Source: Hydrogenophilaceae bacterium
GTDB taxonomy: Bacteria > Pseudomonadota > Alphaproteobacteria > Caulobacterales > Aquidulcibacteraceae
NCBI GenBank assembly: GCA_013389015.1
Contig: JACAEE010000100.1
Location: 1 to 34,928 of the forward strand
Direction of reading: 5' to 3'
DNA length: 34,928 nucleotides
Shown: piece after piece, positions 14,073 to 24,753 of the stretch
How the letters are laid out: every line of letters starts with the position of its first letter
Numbering within the stretch: the first letter of the stretch is position 1
The notes under the pieces: model-generated
Told to the model about the DNA's origin: nothing
Seen by the model: the letters and a program-made list of their open reading frames with translations, nothing else
The model's database searches: none
Made by a program: the position numbers and the translations under genes

Positions 14073-16451
14073 CTAGAACGCGTAGCGGCCGACGACCTGG
14101 AACACGGGGCCCGCGTTTTCGGTCTCAAGCTCGAACTCGTCATAGTTGCGCGCGATCTGGTCGGCCTCGTTGAGGAACTTGTCGAACACTTCGTTCTTCT
14201 CCGCGTCGAGCAGGTTCGAGCCCGTGACGCGCACGGTGAAGCGTTCGCCGAAGCGCCGCTCCACGAACACTTCGAGATCCGCCCCATAGGTGGTGGTGAC
14301 TTCTTCGGCCAGAATCCGCGAGAACGCGTCGCCTTGCTCGCGATAGGTGGCGCCCAGCGCCATGTTCCAGGTCGGGATGTCATGGATGACGCCGACATTG
14401 AACACCGACTCCGCCTGGTTGTTGAACCGCCGCGGGCCGAACTGGTCGTACACTTCGCTGTCGAGCAGCGAGTAGTTGAGGAAGAAGCCGGTATTGGGAA
14501 GCCCAGCGAACGTCAGCGGCGTGGAGAGGTCGAACTCGATGCCCCACACTTCCCCGCTGCCGGTGTTCTGCGCGGTGTAGACGAAGGAGGGCGCCGGCGG
14601 ATCCTCGTCGAAATCGGCGGGCGTGGCGCCCGGATTCTCGTCGAGGAACTCCTGCAGCTCTTCTTCGAAGTCGGCGAGGTCGTCGAGATAGGTCTCGGTG
14701 AATTCGCCGGTATTGGCGATTTCGATGAGATCCTTCACGTCGCGATAGAACACATTGACGCCAATGACGCCGCGCCGCCCGAGCCGGCGCTCGAAGCCGA
14801 TATCGACGCCCCACGCCGTTTCGGGCCGGAGGTTCGGATTGCCGAGGAAGTCATTGTCCTCGAACTCGCCTTCGAACAGCGCCGGCGTGATGAAGTTGAA
14901 GTTCGGCCGCCGCACCGTGCGCCCGACGCTGAAGCGCAGCCGGTCGTTCTCGGAGAGATTGAACAGCAGGTGCCCGCTGGGCAGCAGCATTTGATAATCT
15001 GCCGAAGCGGTCTCGCCCGTATCGCGGTCCTCGACGTCGAGATCGGTCGTCTCATAGCGGAAGCCGAGCTCCCACTCGACATTGCCGCGCGTCGCCGAGA
15101 GCATGACGAAGGGGTCGATGCGGGTTTCTTCGATCGTGTAGAGGCCCCCGTCGGTGGGCCCGTCTTCTTCCAGCGGCGGCGGGAAGTCGGGGTCGGACGG
15201 ATCGCAATCGCCCGCCTCGCACTCGGCTTCGAACACCGTGATATTGCCTTCGCGCTGCTTGGAGACGAAGTCGACCCCTATTTGCAGCTGGGCGTCGCGG
15301 AAACCGCCGGTCCAGTTCACGCCGGCTGAGAACTCTTCGTCCGTGATGTCGGAATTGACCGCCTCGTTGCTGTACTCTTCGAAGAACAGCGGACCTTCGT
15401 CGATGTCGTAGGCGATTTCGGCTTCGCCTTCGTTGGTTTCGTCCTCGAAGCGCGCATAGCCGAGATCCACCTCGATCTCGCCGCCCATGAACGGATGGTC
15501 GAAATCCGCATCGAGCAAGATGTTGTCCTGGGTGATGAACGTGGCGCCTGGCACCTCAGTCAGCAGCACGGAATCGTCCGTGCTCGTCAGGTCTTCGTAT
15601 TCGAAGGAATTCTCGATCTCCGAGCGGTCGGTGTGCACGGCCGCGCCCGAGAGCGTGATTTCGCCCGCGCCGACCGGCAGGCTGAGCGAGCCGTTGAACG
15701 AATAGTCCTCGCCGTCGCGGACATCGCTCTGGTCTTCGCGATTGTCGAAATCGCCGCCCGGCTCGTCGAACCGGAACGATTGCTTGTTCTTCGGATTGTG
15801 CCGGCCCTGGAAGTTCGCGCCGATCAGGTAGCGCGCGCCGCCGCCCAGCTCCCCGCCGAGCACGCCGCCCAGCGTGCCTTCAACGTCCTCATCGTCGAAA
15901 TAGAGCGCGCCGCCGCGGATATAGCCGCCGTCCAGCGACATCGAATCCCGCAGCACGATGTTGAGCGCGCCCGCCACCGCATCGCCCGAGCGGTTGGCGC
16001 TGGTGTTGCGGATGATCTCGACGCGCTCGACCAGTTCGGCCGGGATACGGTCGACGAAGAAGGAGCGGTCAACCCCTGATCCCGGCACCCGCTCGCCATT
16101 GATCAGCACTTGCGTGTAGCCGGGATCGAGGCCGCGCAGCTGCACGCCGTCATATTCAAGCACGTCGGAGACGAACACCGCGCTCGGCACGCGCTTCATC
16201 ATGTCCCCGACCGTGAGCGGCTCGAAGCGCTGGAAATAGTCGAGCCCATACTCGAGCACCGGGGCGGTTTCTTCGCTGCGGTTGCGGTAGACGATCTCGC
16301 CCGGGACGACGATCTCTTCCGAACTCGTCACCGCATCGGCGGTCGCCATCGGTTCGTCTGCGGTTTGGGCAAAGGCCCCTGGCGCGCTGAGCGCCATCGC
16401 GGCGCCCGCAGCGCCAAGGAGCCACGCCAGCCGTCTGCGGCGCTGCGTCAT
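14073..16451 (-). CDS. TonB-dependent outer-membrane receptor, highly acidic
   Basis: A 792-residue TBDR. It has a signal peptide (residues 1 to about 28, MTQRRRRLAWLL start, AFAQ end), a TonB-box-like EEIVVPGEIVYR, a plug with VQLRGLDPGYTQVLINGERVPG, and a barrel ending ...FQVVGRYAF with the terminal phenylalanine expected for outer-membrane insertion. Aspartate and glutamate are very frequent, and one loop carries the pair C-EAGD-C. ATG 16451 is chosen because the signal peptide begins there and a GGGGGA lies upstream. The ligand is unknown. Lying beside a CYP153 gene, it might admit a hydrophobic substrate or a cofactor, which is inference. Two GGTGACG direct repeats lie 50-80 bases upstream. 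Confidence 0.92.
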   Translation of the reverse strand: MTQRRRRLAWLLGAAGAAMALSAPGAFAQTADEPMATADAVTSSEEIVVPGEIVYRNRSEETAPVLEYGLDYFQRFEPLTVGDMMKRVPSAVFVSDVLEYDGVQLRGLDPGYTQVLINGERVPGSGVDRSFFVDRIPAELVERVEIIRNTSANRSGDAVAGALNIVLRDSMSLDGGYIRGGALYFDDEDVEGTLGGVLGGELGGGARYLIGANFQGRHNPKNKQSFRFDEPGGDFDNREDQSDVRDGEDYSFNGSLSLPVGAGEITLSGAAVHTDRSEIENSFEYEDLTSTDDSVLLTEVPGATFITQDNILLDADFDHPFMGGEIEVDLGYARFEDETNEGEAEIAYDIDEGPLFFEEYSNEAVNSDITDEEFSAGVNWTGGFRDAQLQIGVDFVSKQREGNITVFEAECEAGDCDPSDPDFPPPLEEDGPTDGGLYTIEETRIDPFVMLSATRGNVEWELGFRYETTDLDVEDRDTGETASADYQMLLPSGHLLFNLSENDRLRFSVGRTVRRPNFNFITPALFEGEFEDNDFLGNPNLRPETAWGVDIGFERRLGRRGVIGVNVFYRDVKDLIEIANTGEFTETYLDDLADFEEELQEFLDENPGATPADFDEDPPAPSFVYTAQNTGSGEVWGIEFDLSTPLTFAGLPNTGFFLNYSLLDSEVYDQFGPRRFNNQAESVFNVGVIHDIPTWNMALGATYREQGDAFSRILAEEVTTTYGADLEVFVERRFGERFTVRVTGSNLLDAEKNEVFDKFLNEADQIARNYDEFELETENAGPVFQVVGRYAF

Positions 16452-16493
16452 GATCGTCCCCCGATACCCGATTGAAGAATGCGCCGGCGATAG

Positions 16494-19265
<2,772 letters not shown>

Positions 19266-19266
<1 letters not shown>

Positions 19267-19460
19267 TGTATGCGCGCGGCCATTCCCCCACGATGGTCAA
19301 CATACCCCGCGCGCTGTTCGACGAAGGCGTCGGCCGCGAGCCGCGCTACCACATCTCCATCGATCAGACGCCCGAATGGGCCTACGCCCACGAACGTCTC
19401 ACCCCGCTCAAAGGCTTTCCCGGAATCGTCTGGAGCCGCGGCCGCAAGCGGCGCGCTTAG
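19266..19460 (+). pseudogene. 64-residue ORF resembling the C-terminal part of a GFA-family protein
   Basis: The ATG at 19266 overlaps the preceding stop as TGATG; a second possible start is at 19293. The segment DEGVGREPRYHISIDQTPEWAY, followed by a short LKGFPG end, resembles the C-terminal third of GFA proteins (an x-P-x-x-H-I strand followed by a W and a closing loop). None of the zinc cysteines of that family are present, so if related it is a truncated copy. The similarity is weak and judged by eye. The neighbouring gene runs the other way and ends at 19457, overlapping by four bases. Confidence 0.3.
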
Positions 19461-19717
19461 GAGCGCGCACGCTCGGCGCAGGCGCCGTCTACCGCGCATG
19501 CGCGCGCCCGTCGCCGCCGTAGCGCCAGCGCAAGGGCGACGCCCGCGCCGCCCGCCAGAGCCGCAACACAGACAACCTCCGCCCACCCCAAGTGCAGAGC
19601 CCACGCCGCGCCTGCGCCGCCCGCGAGCCCCGCGAGCCCCGCGCCCGCGGCGATGATCAGCGGCGCGCAGCACGCCGCGCACGCGGCCGCGAGCAAAAGC
19701 CAATGCGATCGTTTCAT
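19457..19717 (-). CDS. MerF-like small membrane protein, probable metal transporter
   Basis: An 86-residue protein with two predicted membrane helices (about residues 5-35 and 44-66). A vicinal cysteine pair C16-C17 lies in the first helix as ACCAPL, and C74 and C80 lie in the short tail after an RRRR stop. Known MerF is about the same length with two helices, a CC pair followed closely by proline in helix one, and a second cysteine pair in the tail, so the layout agrees well even though most residues differ. MerF carries Hg(II) into the cytoplasm. ATG 19717 has a perfect AAGGAGG seven bases upstream. The gene is driven by a MerR-type promoter facing the adjacent regulator gene. No merA, merP or merB is visible here, so mercury is not proven; another soft metal is possible. 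Confidence 0.6.
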   Translation of the reverse strand: MKRSHWLLLAAACAACCAPLIIAAGAGLAGLAGGAGAAWALHLGWAEVVCVAALAGGAGVALALALRRRRARACAVDGACAERARS

Positions 19718-19746
19718 CAGACGGCCTCCTTGCTGTCGTCGGCCCC

Positions 19747-19777
19747 GGTCTACATCTTCAAGCCGCTTGAGGAGCAA
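19747..19777 (-). promoter_or_regulatory. MerR-type promoter with 19-base spacer and centred operator
   Basis: On the minus strand, TTGCTC (19777-19772) and TAGACC (19752-19747) are separated by 19 bases, the over-long spacer typical of MerR-activated promoters. The 17-base dyad CTTCAAGCCGCTTGAGG (19756-19772 on the plus strand, one mismatch) fills that spacer. It should repress and, with metal-bound regulator, untwist to activate the MerF-like gene. Confidence 0.75.
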
Positions 19778-19784
19778 GAGCCGC

Positions 19785-20201
19785 ATGCCGGATTTCACCA
19801 TCGCCGCGGTCGCTGCGCGCACGGGCTGCTCGCCCGCGTCGATCCGCTTCTACGAGGAGGAGGGGCTCCTGGGCGCCGTCGCCCGCGGCGCCAATGGCCG
19901 CCGCCGCTTCGGCTGGCCCGAGATCGCGCGGCTGCGCTTCATTCGCCGTTTCCGCGACCTGGGCTTCGGCCTCGCGGATATCCGGATGCTCATCCAAGCG
20001 TCAGACGGCCGTGAATGCGGCGCCGCGCGTGCGCTCGCCGCAGCACAGCTCGAGACCATCCGCGCCCGCCGCGCGGGGCTGGATCTGGCGGAGCGCGCTT
20101 TGCTCGCCATCACGCAGACGTGCACCGCCGACGCCTGCGCCGACGGTCCCTCCGACGCCTGCGCCTTGTTCGGCGACGCTCACGCGCCCCGCGGCCCATA
20201 G
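19785..20201 (+). CDS. MerR-family metal-responsive regulator
   Basis: A 138-residue regulator with the MerR winged helix ([26 protein letters not shown] at the N terminus), a dimerisation helix of about 40 residues, and a cysteine-bearing metal loop. C78 and C113 are 35 residues apart, the same spacing as the ligands C82 and C117 of Tn501 MerR; C118 and C126 follow. A cysteine at the C78 position is typical of sensors of divalent metals (MerR, ZntR), whereas copper sensors such as CueR have serine there. The start at 19785 lies after GGAG. It is divergent from the MerF-like gene, and its operator sits between them. Its 3' end overlaps the ynfA gene on the other strand by 22 bases. Confidence 0.9.
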   Translation: MPDFTIAAVAARTGCSPASIRFYEEEGLLGAVARGANGRRRFGWPEIARLRFIRRFRDLGFGLADIRMLIQASDGRECGAARALAAAQLETIRARRAGLDLAERALLAITQTCTADACADGPSDACALFGDAHAPRGP

Positions 20202-20506
20202 ACGATCACGGCCGCCCCGGCGATGCAGAGCGCCGCGCCGATCAGGTCCCAGCGGTCCGGCGCGGTGCGCTCCACGATCCACAGCCACAAGAGCGAGGCA
20301 GCCACATAGACGCCGCCATAGGCGGCGTAGGCGCGCCCGGCAGCGCTCGCCGGCGCGTAGGTCAAGATCATCGCGAACACGATCAGCGAGAGCGTCCCGG
20401 GGATCGCCCAGAACGCCGATCGCCCGGCGCGCAACCAAGCCCAGAACGCGAAGCATCCGGCGATCTCGGCGATCGCAGCGCCGGCGAAGATGAGTGCAGC
20501 CTGCAT
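20180..20506 (-). CDS. ynfA: YnfA/UPF0060 family small membrane protein
   Basis: A 108-residue protein with four predicted membrane helices. [39 protein letters not shown] and the closing [23 protein letters not shown] are highly characteristic of UPF0060 proteins. The family is related to small multidrug-resistance transporters, but its physiological role is unsettled. The start at 20506 is chosen because the first helix begins right after it; another in-frame ATG is 18 bases further upstream. It is convergent with the merR-type gene, whose end it overlaps by 22 bases, and divergent from bioY with a 74-base gap. Confidence 0.9.
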   Translation of the reverse strand: MQAALIFAGAAIAEIAGCFAFWAWLRAGRSAFWAIPGTLSLIVFAMILTYAPASAAGRAYAAYGGVYVAASLLWLWIVERTAPDRWDLIGAALCIAGAAVIVYGPRGA

Positions 20507-20580
20507 GGCTCGGCTGTGGCCCATTGCGCCCGCGCCCGCAAGCCGCAGCGCGCCGCCGCGCCTTGCGCTATGGATTGCCG

Positions 20581-21108
20581 ATGCAAGGATCGCTTCGCGC
20601 GCTGTTCATCCTGATCGCCGCCGCCGCCATCGCGCTCGGCGCGCAGATCGACACGCCCATGTATCCCGCGCCCATGTCGCTGCAGAGCTTCGCGGTCGTG
20701 TTCGCCGCCGCGCTTGGCGGACCGATCGTCGGCATGCTGAGCGTCGCGCTCTACCTCGCCGCGGGCGCCGCAGGCTTGCCCGTGTTCGCCGGCGGCGCAG
20801 CCGGCGCGGCGCATCTCTTCGGCCCGACGGCCGGCTATCTCTGGGGCTTCGTCCTCGCCGCCGGCGCCGTCGGCGCGCTCTCGCGGCGCGGCGGTTTCCC
20901 CGTCGTGCTCGCCGCGGCGCTTCTCGGCCACGCGATCATCCTGGCCTCGGGCTTCGCCCGCTTGGCCGCGCTCATGCCCGCAGCGCAAGCGTTCGCTGCG
21001 GGCGTCCTGCCCTTCGTGCTTGGCGCCGTCGTCAAATCCGCCGCCGCCGCGGCGCTCTGCGCCTTCATCCGCACACGGACGCCCAGCGGCCTCGCGCGCA
21101 CTCGTTGA
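20581..21108 (+). CDS. bioY: BioY-family biotin transporter substrate-binding component
   Basis: A 175-residue integral membrane protein with about six helices. The segments [39 protein letters not shown] and [15 protein letters not shown] match the BioY family, the S component of energy-coupling-factor transporters. The partner genes bioM and bioN are not next to it, so it may work alone or with subunits encoded elsewhere; solitary BioY proteins are known in bacteria. ATG 20581 begins the first helix. The protein ends in a short basic tail. Confidence 0.92.
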   Translation: MQGSLRALFILIAAAAIALGAQIDTPMYPAPMSLQSFAVVFAAALGGPIVGMLSVALYLAAGAAGLPVFAGGAAGAAHLFGPTAGYLWGFVLAAGAVGALSRRGGFPVVLAAALLGHAIILASGFARLAALMPAAQAFAAGVLPFVLGAVVKSAAAAALCAFIRTRTPSGLARTR

Positions 21109-21130
21109 CGGCGTCGGCGCGCCAACAAAA

Positions 21131-21158
21131 AAGGCGGCGCGATCGCCCGCGCCGCCTT
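21131..21158 (-). terminator. Intrinsic terminator of the HU gene, probably shared with bioY
   Basis: An 11-bp perfect stem, AAGGCGGCGCG (21131-21141) and CGCGCCGCCTT (21148-21158), with a 6-base loop. On the minus strand it is followed by a run of T (plus-strand A at 21127-21132). On the plus strand the following bases are T-rich (CTTCTCTTG), so it may also end bioY transcripts. Confidence 0.8.
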
Positions 21159-21183
21159 CTCTTGTCTGCGCCGATGCCCGCCC

Positions 21184-21597
21184 TTAGCGGCCGCCGGCGA
21201 CCGCGGCCTTCATCGTCGCGCTCGGACGGAACGCGAGCTTCTTGGAGGCCTTGATCTTGACCGGCTCGCCGGTGGCGGGGTTGCGGCCCATGCGCGCCTT
21301 GCGCGCGCGGACCATGACCATACCGAGATCGCCCAGCTTCACCTTCACGCCCTTCACGACGTGCGCCTTGATCACGTCGATATAGCCTTCGACGAAGCGC
21401 TTGGCGTCGGCGCGGCTCATCTCATTGTGGTCGGCGACGGCCTGAAGCAGCGCGCTGGCCGTGATCGTCTTGCCCGCGGGGGCTGTCACCTTTACGGCCT
21501 TCGTCGGCGCGGCGGCCTTGGCGGCTTTGCGCGGGGCGGCCTTCTTTGCGGGCTTCTTCGCGGCCTTCTTCGCGGTCTTCGCAACTTTGCGTGCCAT
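21184..21597 (-). CDS. HU-family nucleoid protein with N-terminal Lys/Ala-rich tail
   Basis: A 137-residue DNA-binding protein. Residues about 45-133 form an HU domain, with the beta-arm RMGRNPATGEPVKIKASKK containing the intercalating proline P107 and the closing LAFRPSATMKAAV. Residues 1-40 are a tail made almost only of Lys, Ala and Pro with KKAAKKPAKKAA-type repeats, like the tail of eukaryotic H1 or of some bacterial HU variants. Ordinary HU is about 90 residues. ATG 21597 is preferred over ATG 21606 because AGAGG then lies nine bases upstream. It is expected to bend and compact DNA. A strong terminator follows. The function of the tail is inference. Confidence 0.92.
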   Translation of the reverse strand: MARKVAKTAKKAAKKPAKKAAPRKAAKAAAPTKAVKVTAPAGKTITASALLQAVADHNEMSRADAKRFVEGYIDVIKAHVVKGVKVKLGDLGMVMVRARKARMGRNPATGEPVKIKASKKLAFRPSATMKAAVAGGR

Positions 21598-21781
21598 GGT
21601 CTTCATCCTCTTTCTGGTCTGGGTTGGATTGGGTTGATGCGTTCCGGGTCGTTGTCTGGCCGAGCGCTGACGCACGCGGCGCATGAGATTTGTCGCTGGA
21701 ATCGTCAACCAGAGCTGAACGCGAACGCCATAGCCGTCGTATTTTCCCCATGAAATGCGGCTTTTTCGCACTCTTGCGATC

Positions 21782-21806
21782 AAAAAGCCCGATTTCAAGG
21801 GCTTTT
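21782..21806 (-). terminator. Intrinsic terminator after the PD40-type gene
   Basis: AAAAGCCC (21783-21790) and GGGCTTTT (21799-21806) form an 8-bp stem with an 8-base loop, ending in a T run on the minus strand. It lies 90 bases after the stop of the gene ending at 21895 and upstream of the HU gene, so it should insulate the two. The remaining 21607-21894 gap holds no supported gene. Confidence 0.6.
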
Positions 21807-21894
21807 GGCCGCCCGCGCGTCTCGCCGATCGGACGCCGGGAATCACGTTTTCCCTTTGTTTACGGGCTTTCTGGCGCCTGGCCGCGCAGCGGGC

Positions 21895-22779
21895 CTAGCG
21901 CGCGCGCGGCAGCCGGTACAGCCGGAAGCGCCCATCGTCACGGCGATGGAAATAGATCGAACCGTCCGGCGCGACGCTCGGCGCCTCGACATGGCCCTCA
22001 AGCGGCAGCCGTTCCGGCTCGTTGAACGGCACCGAAGGGTCGCCCCGCGTCGCCCGCCAGATCTGCGGCCGCGAGAACGGCGCCGGCGGCCGCGGCGCGC
22101 GCGTAAAGTACAGCTCGCGCTCGTCTGCGCTGGTGGAGGGCGCATACTCGAGCGCGCCGGTGTTCACGTTCTCGAATAGCCGCTCGTAGCGCCGGTCGCG
22201 CGCGAAGCGCTGGCCATAGCGGCGCGCGATCATGATGTCGGCTTCCCACGGCAACGTCTGGCCGAAAATGAACCGCCCGTCCACGTAATAGAGCGAACCG
22301 CCGTCGGCGCTGATCTCGGCGTCGAAAATGATCCGCCCCCGCTCGGGGGCGGCCACGCCCTGCACCGGGCGCACCGCGCGGACCTCGTCGTTCTCAAAGA
22401 CGCCGGCGAACACCGAGTGCAGCGTACGCTCGTACGAGCGCATCGAGACGAAGATGAAGCGTCCCATCCGGTCCATGCTCGGCGTTGAGTCGAGCGAGGG
22501 GGAATTGGCGCCCACCAGCGGGCCGAGCGAGCGGAACGTCCGCGCATCGATCCGCACCGCCACGACGATGTTCGTGCGCTCCGGCGCATCATTGCGATTA
22601 TTGAAGAAGAGGTAGCGCCCATCGCGCGAGATGAACGGGTTCTGCGCTTCGCCGATGAAGCCGTCGATGGTCACGCGTTCGGGTTCGGACGCGAAGGCTT
22701 GGGCATGCGCAGGGCGCGTCGCTGCGGCGGCGAACGCGGCGACTGTCGTAGCCAAGCAGAGCGCGCGTAGGGACAACAA
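21895..22779 (-). CDS. Secreted PD40/TolB-like beta-propeller protein
   Basis: A 294-residue protein beginning with a signal peptide (LLSLRALCLATTVAAFAAAA, ending THAQ-like RPAHAQA). The mature part contains repeated PD40 motifs: NPFISRDGRYLFFNNR, DRMGRFIFVSMRS, DAEISADGGSLYYVD, APSTSADERELYFTR and APSVAPDGSIYFHRR, about five blades. Such propellers usually bind proteins or peptidoglycan-associated partners in the periplasm. The frame stays open far upstream, but that part resembles no protein; the TTG at 22779 is chosen because GAGGGAG lies about 11 bases before it and the signal peptide then begins immediately. No enzyme motif is seen. Confidence 0.75.
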   Translation of the reverse strand: MLSLRALCLATTVAAFAAAATRPAHAQAFASEPERVTIDGFIGEAQNPFISRDGRYLFFNNRNDAPERTNIVVAVRIDARTFRSLGPLVGANSPSLDSTPSMDRMGRFIFVSMRSYERTLHSVFAGVFENDEVRAVRPVQGVAAPERGRIIFDAEISADGGSLYYVDGRFIFGQTLPWEADIMIARRYGQRFARDRRYERLFENVNTGALEYAPSTSADERELYFTRAPRPPAPFSRPQIWRATRGDPSVPFNEPERLPLEGHVEAPSVAPDGSIYFHRRDDGRFRLYRLPRAR

Positions 22780-23322
22780 GCGGCGGCGTGCTCCCTCTGC
22801 GGCTGCAGGCGCCGCCCGCCGTTCAAACGCCGCGCGCGCCGGCTGCGCCGCGTTTGGCAAGCAGAAGCATCCCCGCCGCGCCTCGGCTGGTGGTTCGAAC
22901 GTGCGCGCGTACGCGCTCGCATCGAGCCGAGCCTGTTTTCCATGCTGTGGAATAAGGCTCGCGCGGCGCCAAGTGCAAAACGCTGTAATTTTCAGCGCAT
23001 CTGCATTCTCTCTTGACGCGAGGGCGCTGCTCATGCGTTCATGAGGCGTTGGAAGACGACGTCGCACGTCGGCCCACAAGTCGAAGCTCTGCAGCAAACG
23101 AAGCCAGGGTTCGGCGCGCGAATGGGTTCTGTCTTCCCGTCCGACAACTGTCCGCTGGGCGATGAGCCTGAGAAAGCGGTGTAGATGTTGCGGCCGGCGC
23201 CGCAGGCGCTTCAGCATTTGGCGTTGTTGCCGGAACAAAACATAAACATCAGTGTATGCGCGTGCGCTAGGATGCTGTTGCGTCCGATCATCTGCGCGTG
23301 AAGTATCGAGCCCTGCTGCGCC
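22780..23322. other. 543-base intergenic region with no supported gene
   Basis: The long reading frame that crosses this region on the minus strand has no family features. The part from about 22960 to 23300 is visibly less GC-rich than the surrounding genes. A 47-codon plus-strand ORF (23041-23184, starting MRRWKTT) lacks a ribosome binding site and resembles nothing known. A small inverted repeat with GCTG and CAGC arms lies near 22982. A GAAC-N7-AAAC word near 23236 misses the alphaproteobacterial LexA box by one base. A small RNA or decayed gene is possible but not shown. Confidence 0.4.
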
Positions 23323-23868
23323 ATGTCCCTCCGTCTTTTCGCTGCTCTTGAGCTGCCCGACGATGTTGCTGGGCGCGTCTGCGCGCTCATGCGCGGCGTG
23401 CCCGGCGCCGCGTGGCGGCCGCGCGAAAATCTGCACCTGACGCTCCGGTTCTTCGGCGACACGCCCGAGCCCGTCGCCGATGACGTCGACGCAGGTCTTG
23501 CGGAGGCGGCGCTGCGGGCGATCCCGTTCGACGTGCGCCTCAAAGGCGTGGGCGTGTTCGGCGGCGCCGATCCGCATGCGCTTTGGGTGGGCGTGGCCGA
23601 GAGCGCGGCGCTTGCCTCGCTGGCCGCCGGCTGCGAGCGCGCGGCGCGGCGAGCAGGGCTGAAGCCCGAGCCGCGCAAGTTCACGCCGCATGTCACCATC
23701 GCCTATCTCCGCAATCCCGATCGCGATCGGCTGATAAAGTTCGAGCAACGCTGCGCGCTGTTCGAAAGCGCGCCTTGGCGTGTGGACTCCTTCACGCTCT
23801 TCTCAAGCCGGCTTCGCCGCGATGCCCCCAGCATCTATTATCGGGAAGCCGACTATCGACTAGGCTGA
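23323..23868 (+). CDS. thpR: RNA 2',3'-cyclic phosphodiesterase (2H family)
   Basis: A 181-residue 2H phosphoesterase, formerly called LigT. The two catalytic HxTx motifs are H38-L-T40 (in NLHLTLRFFG) and H123-V-T125 (in TPHVTIAYL), separated by the usual 85 residues. The family hydrolyses 2',3'-cyclic phosphate ends of RNA, and can join tRNA halves weakly in vitro. The N terminus MSLRLFAALELPDDV is standard for ThpR, so ATG 23323 is secure. It is followed by a terminator shared by the convergent lipoprotein gene. Confidence 0.93.
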   Translation: MSLRLFAALELPDDVAGRVCALMRGVPGAAWRPRENLHLTLRFFGDTPEPVADDVDAGLAEAALRAIPFDVRLKGVGVFGGADPHALWVGVAESAALASLAAGCERAARRAGLKPEPRKFTPHVTIAYLRNPDRDRLIKFEQRCALFESAPWRVDSFTLFSSRLRRDAPSIYYREADYRLG

Positions 23869-23891
23869 ACTCTGTTCTGCTGTGACGAAAA

Positions 23892-23917
23892 AGGGGCGCT
23901 TCCCTTGAAGCGCCCCT
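23892..23917 (-). terminator. Intrinsic terminator between thpR and the lipoprotein gene
   Basis: An 11-bp perfect stem AGGGGCGCTTC (23892-23902) and GAAGCGCCCCT (23907-23917) with a CCTT loop. A T run follows on the minus strand (plus-strand A at 23888-23892), so it best fits the lipoprotein gene ending at 23940. It may also stop thpR transcripts. Confidence 0.8.
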
Positions 23918-23939
23918 CGTGGTGATCAATGCGATGCGC

Positions 23940-24470
23940 TTATGAAACGGGCTGCTGCGCGGCGGGCTGTTGGCGCGGCGTGCGGCCTTCGGTGAGCGTG
24001 TCCGCCCCATCGGGCCCGACATGGCAGCAGCGCACCTGCATCTCCAGCACGCGCGTGTTGAAGCGGCACTCGGTGTCGTTGATGGAACGCAGGATCGAGA
24101 GTCCGCCCGCCCGCGTCGTGTAGCGTGTCTGCACGCAGCTGGTGAGCGTGTAGCCCGGATCGCTGCAGCTGCCGACTTGCCGCTGGCGCAGCGTATGCGT
24201 GGTGCACGTCATGTCGCGCGCCATCGCCTGATCGGCGGTCGCCTGCGCGCGGTCGGCGCGCTGGCGCGCATCGGTGGCCACGCCGAAAACTTGCTCCACG
24301 CGCCCGCGCACGGATTCCACATCGCGGTGCTGTTTGCAGATGTCGTAATTCGCGCGGCCCGGATCGGCGCAATATTCGGCGATGGTGTTGTCGCCGGTGC
24401 GGTTCGCACAGGCGGCTGCAAAAAGCGCCAGGGCCGCGACGGCGGCGAGGCGAATGTGGCTGAAGCGCAT
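23940..24470 (-). CDS. Cysteine-rich lipoprotein of unknown function
   Basis: A 176-residue protein with a lipoprotein signal: MRFSHIRLAAVAALALF then the lipobox AAAC with C21 as lipid-modified residue. The mature part has eight more cysteines (34, 45, 89, 102, 112, 135, 148, 149), an even number that would suit four disulfides in the periplasm, including the vicinal pair C148-C149. Residues about 48-86 are predicted to be helical with a heptad-like pattern (VRGRVEQVFGVATDARQRAD), reminiscent of Lpp-type coiled coils. The tail is rich in Gln, Pro and Ala. No known family was recognised. The start at 24470 fits the signal sequence. A strong terminator follows it. Confidence 0.75.
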   Translation of the reverse strand: MRFSHIRLAAVAALALFAAACANRTGDNTIAEYCADPGRANYDICKQHRDVESVRGRVEQVFGVATDARQRADRAQATADQAMARDMTCTTHTLRQRQVGSCSDPGYTLTSCVQTRYTTRAGGLSILRSINDTECRFNTRVLEMQVRCCHVGPDGADTLTEGRTPRQQPAAQQPVS

Positions 24471-24753
24471 TCTGTCACCCTTTACTCAAGCACACCCCAA
24501 ATAGTCGCTACAGGCCGAGCCGATAAATCTCAAGCCCCTACGCAGCGCGCAAGAATTAGCAGCGCAGCAAGGCGGCGAATCCTTCGCCGAATCTTACCGG
24601 CAGGCAATGTCAGAGCCTGAATGCTTATCGACCCATCTTGGGTCAGCTTTGCGTAGCGCAGAGAAGCCCATTGCGGCCGCCATCAGCCATGAAACCGCCC
24701 TCACCCTTGCCGACAAAGCCCTCCGCGCGGATGGCGCATTGCGGGAGAATGAG

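Noticed and set aside
22886-22900. GGTTCGAAC word like a tRNA T-loop
   Set aside because: The flanking bases do not form a T-stem, and no acceptor stem or anticodon arm can be drawn.
23236-23252. GAAC-N7-AAAC word as a possible LexA box
   Set aside because: One mismatch to the alphaproteobacterial GAAC-N7-GAAC form and no SOS gene directly downstream (thpR follows).
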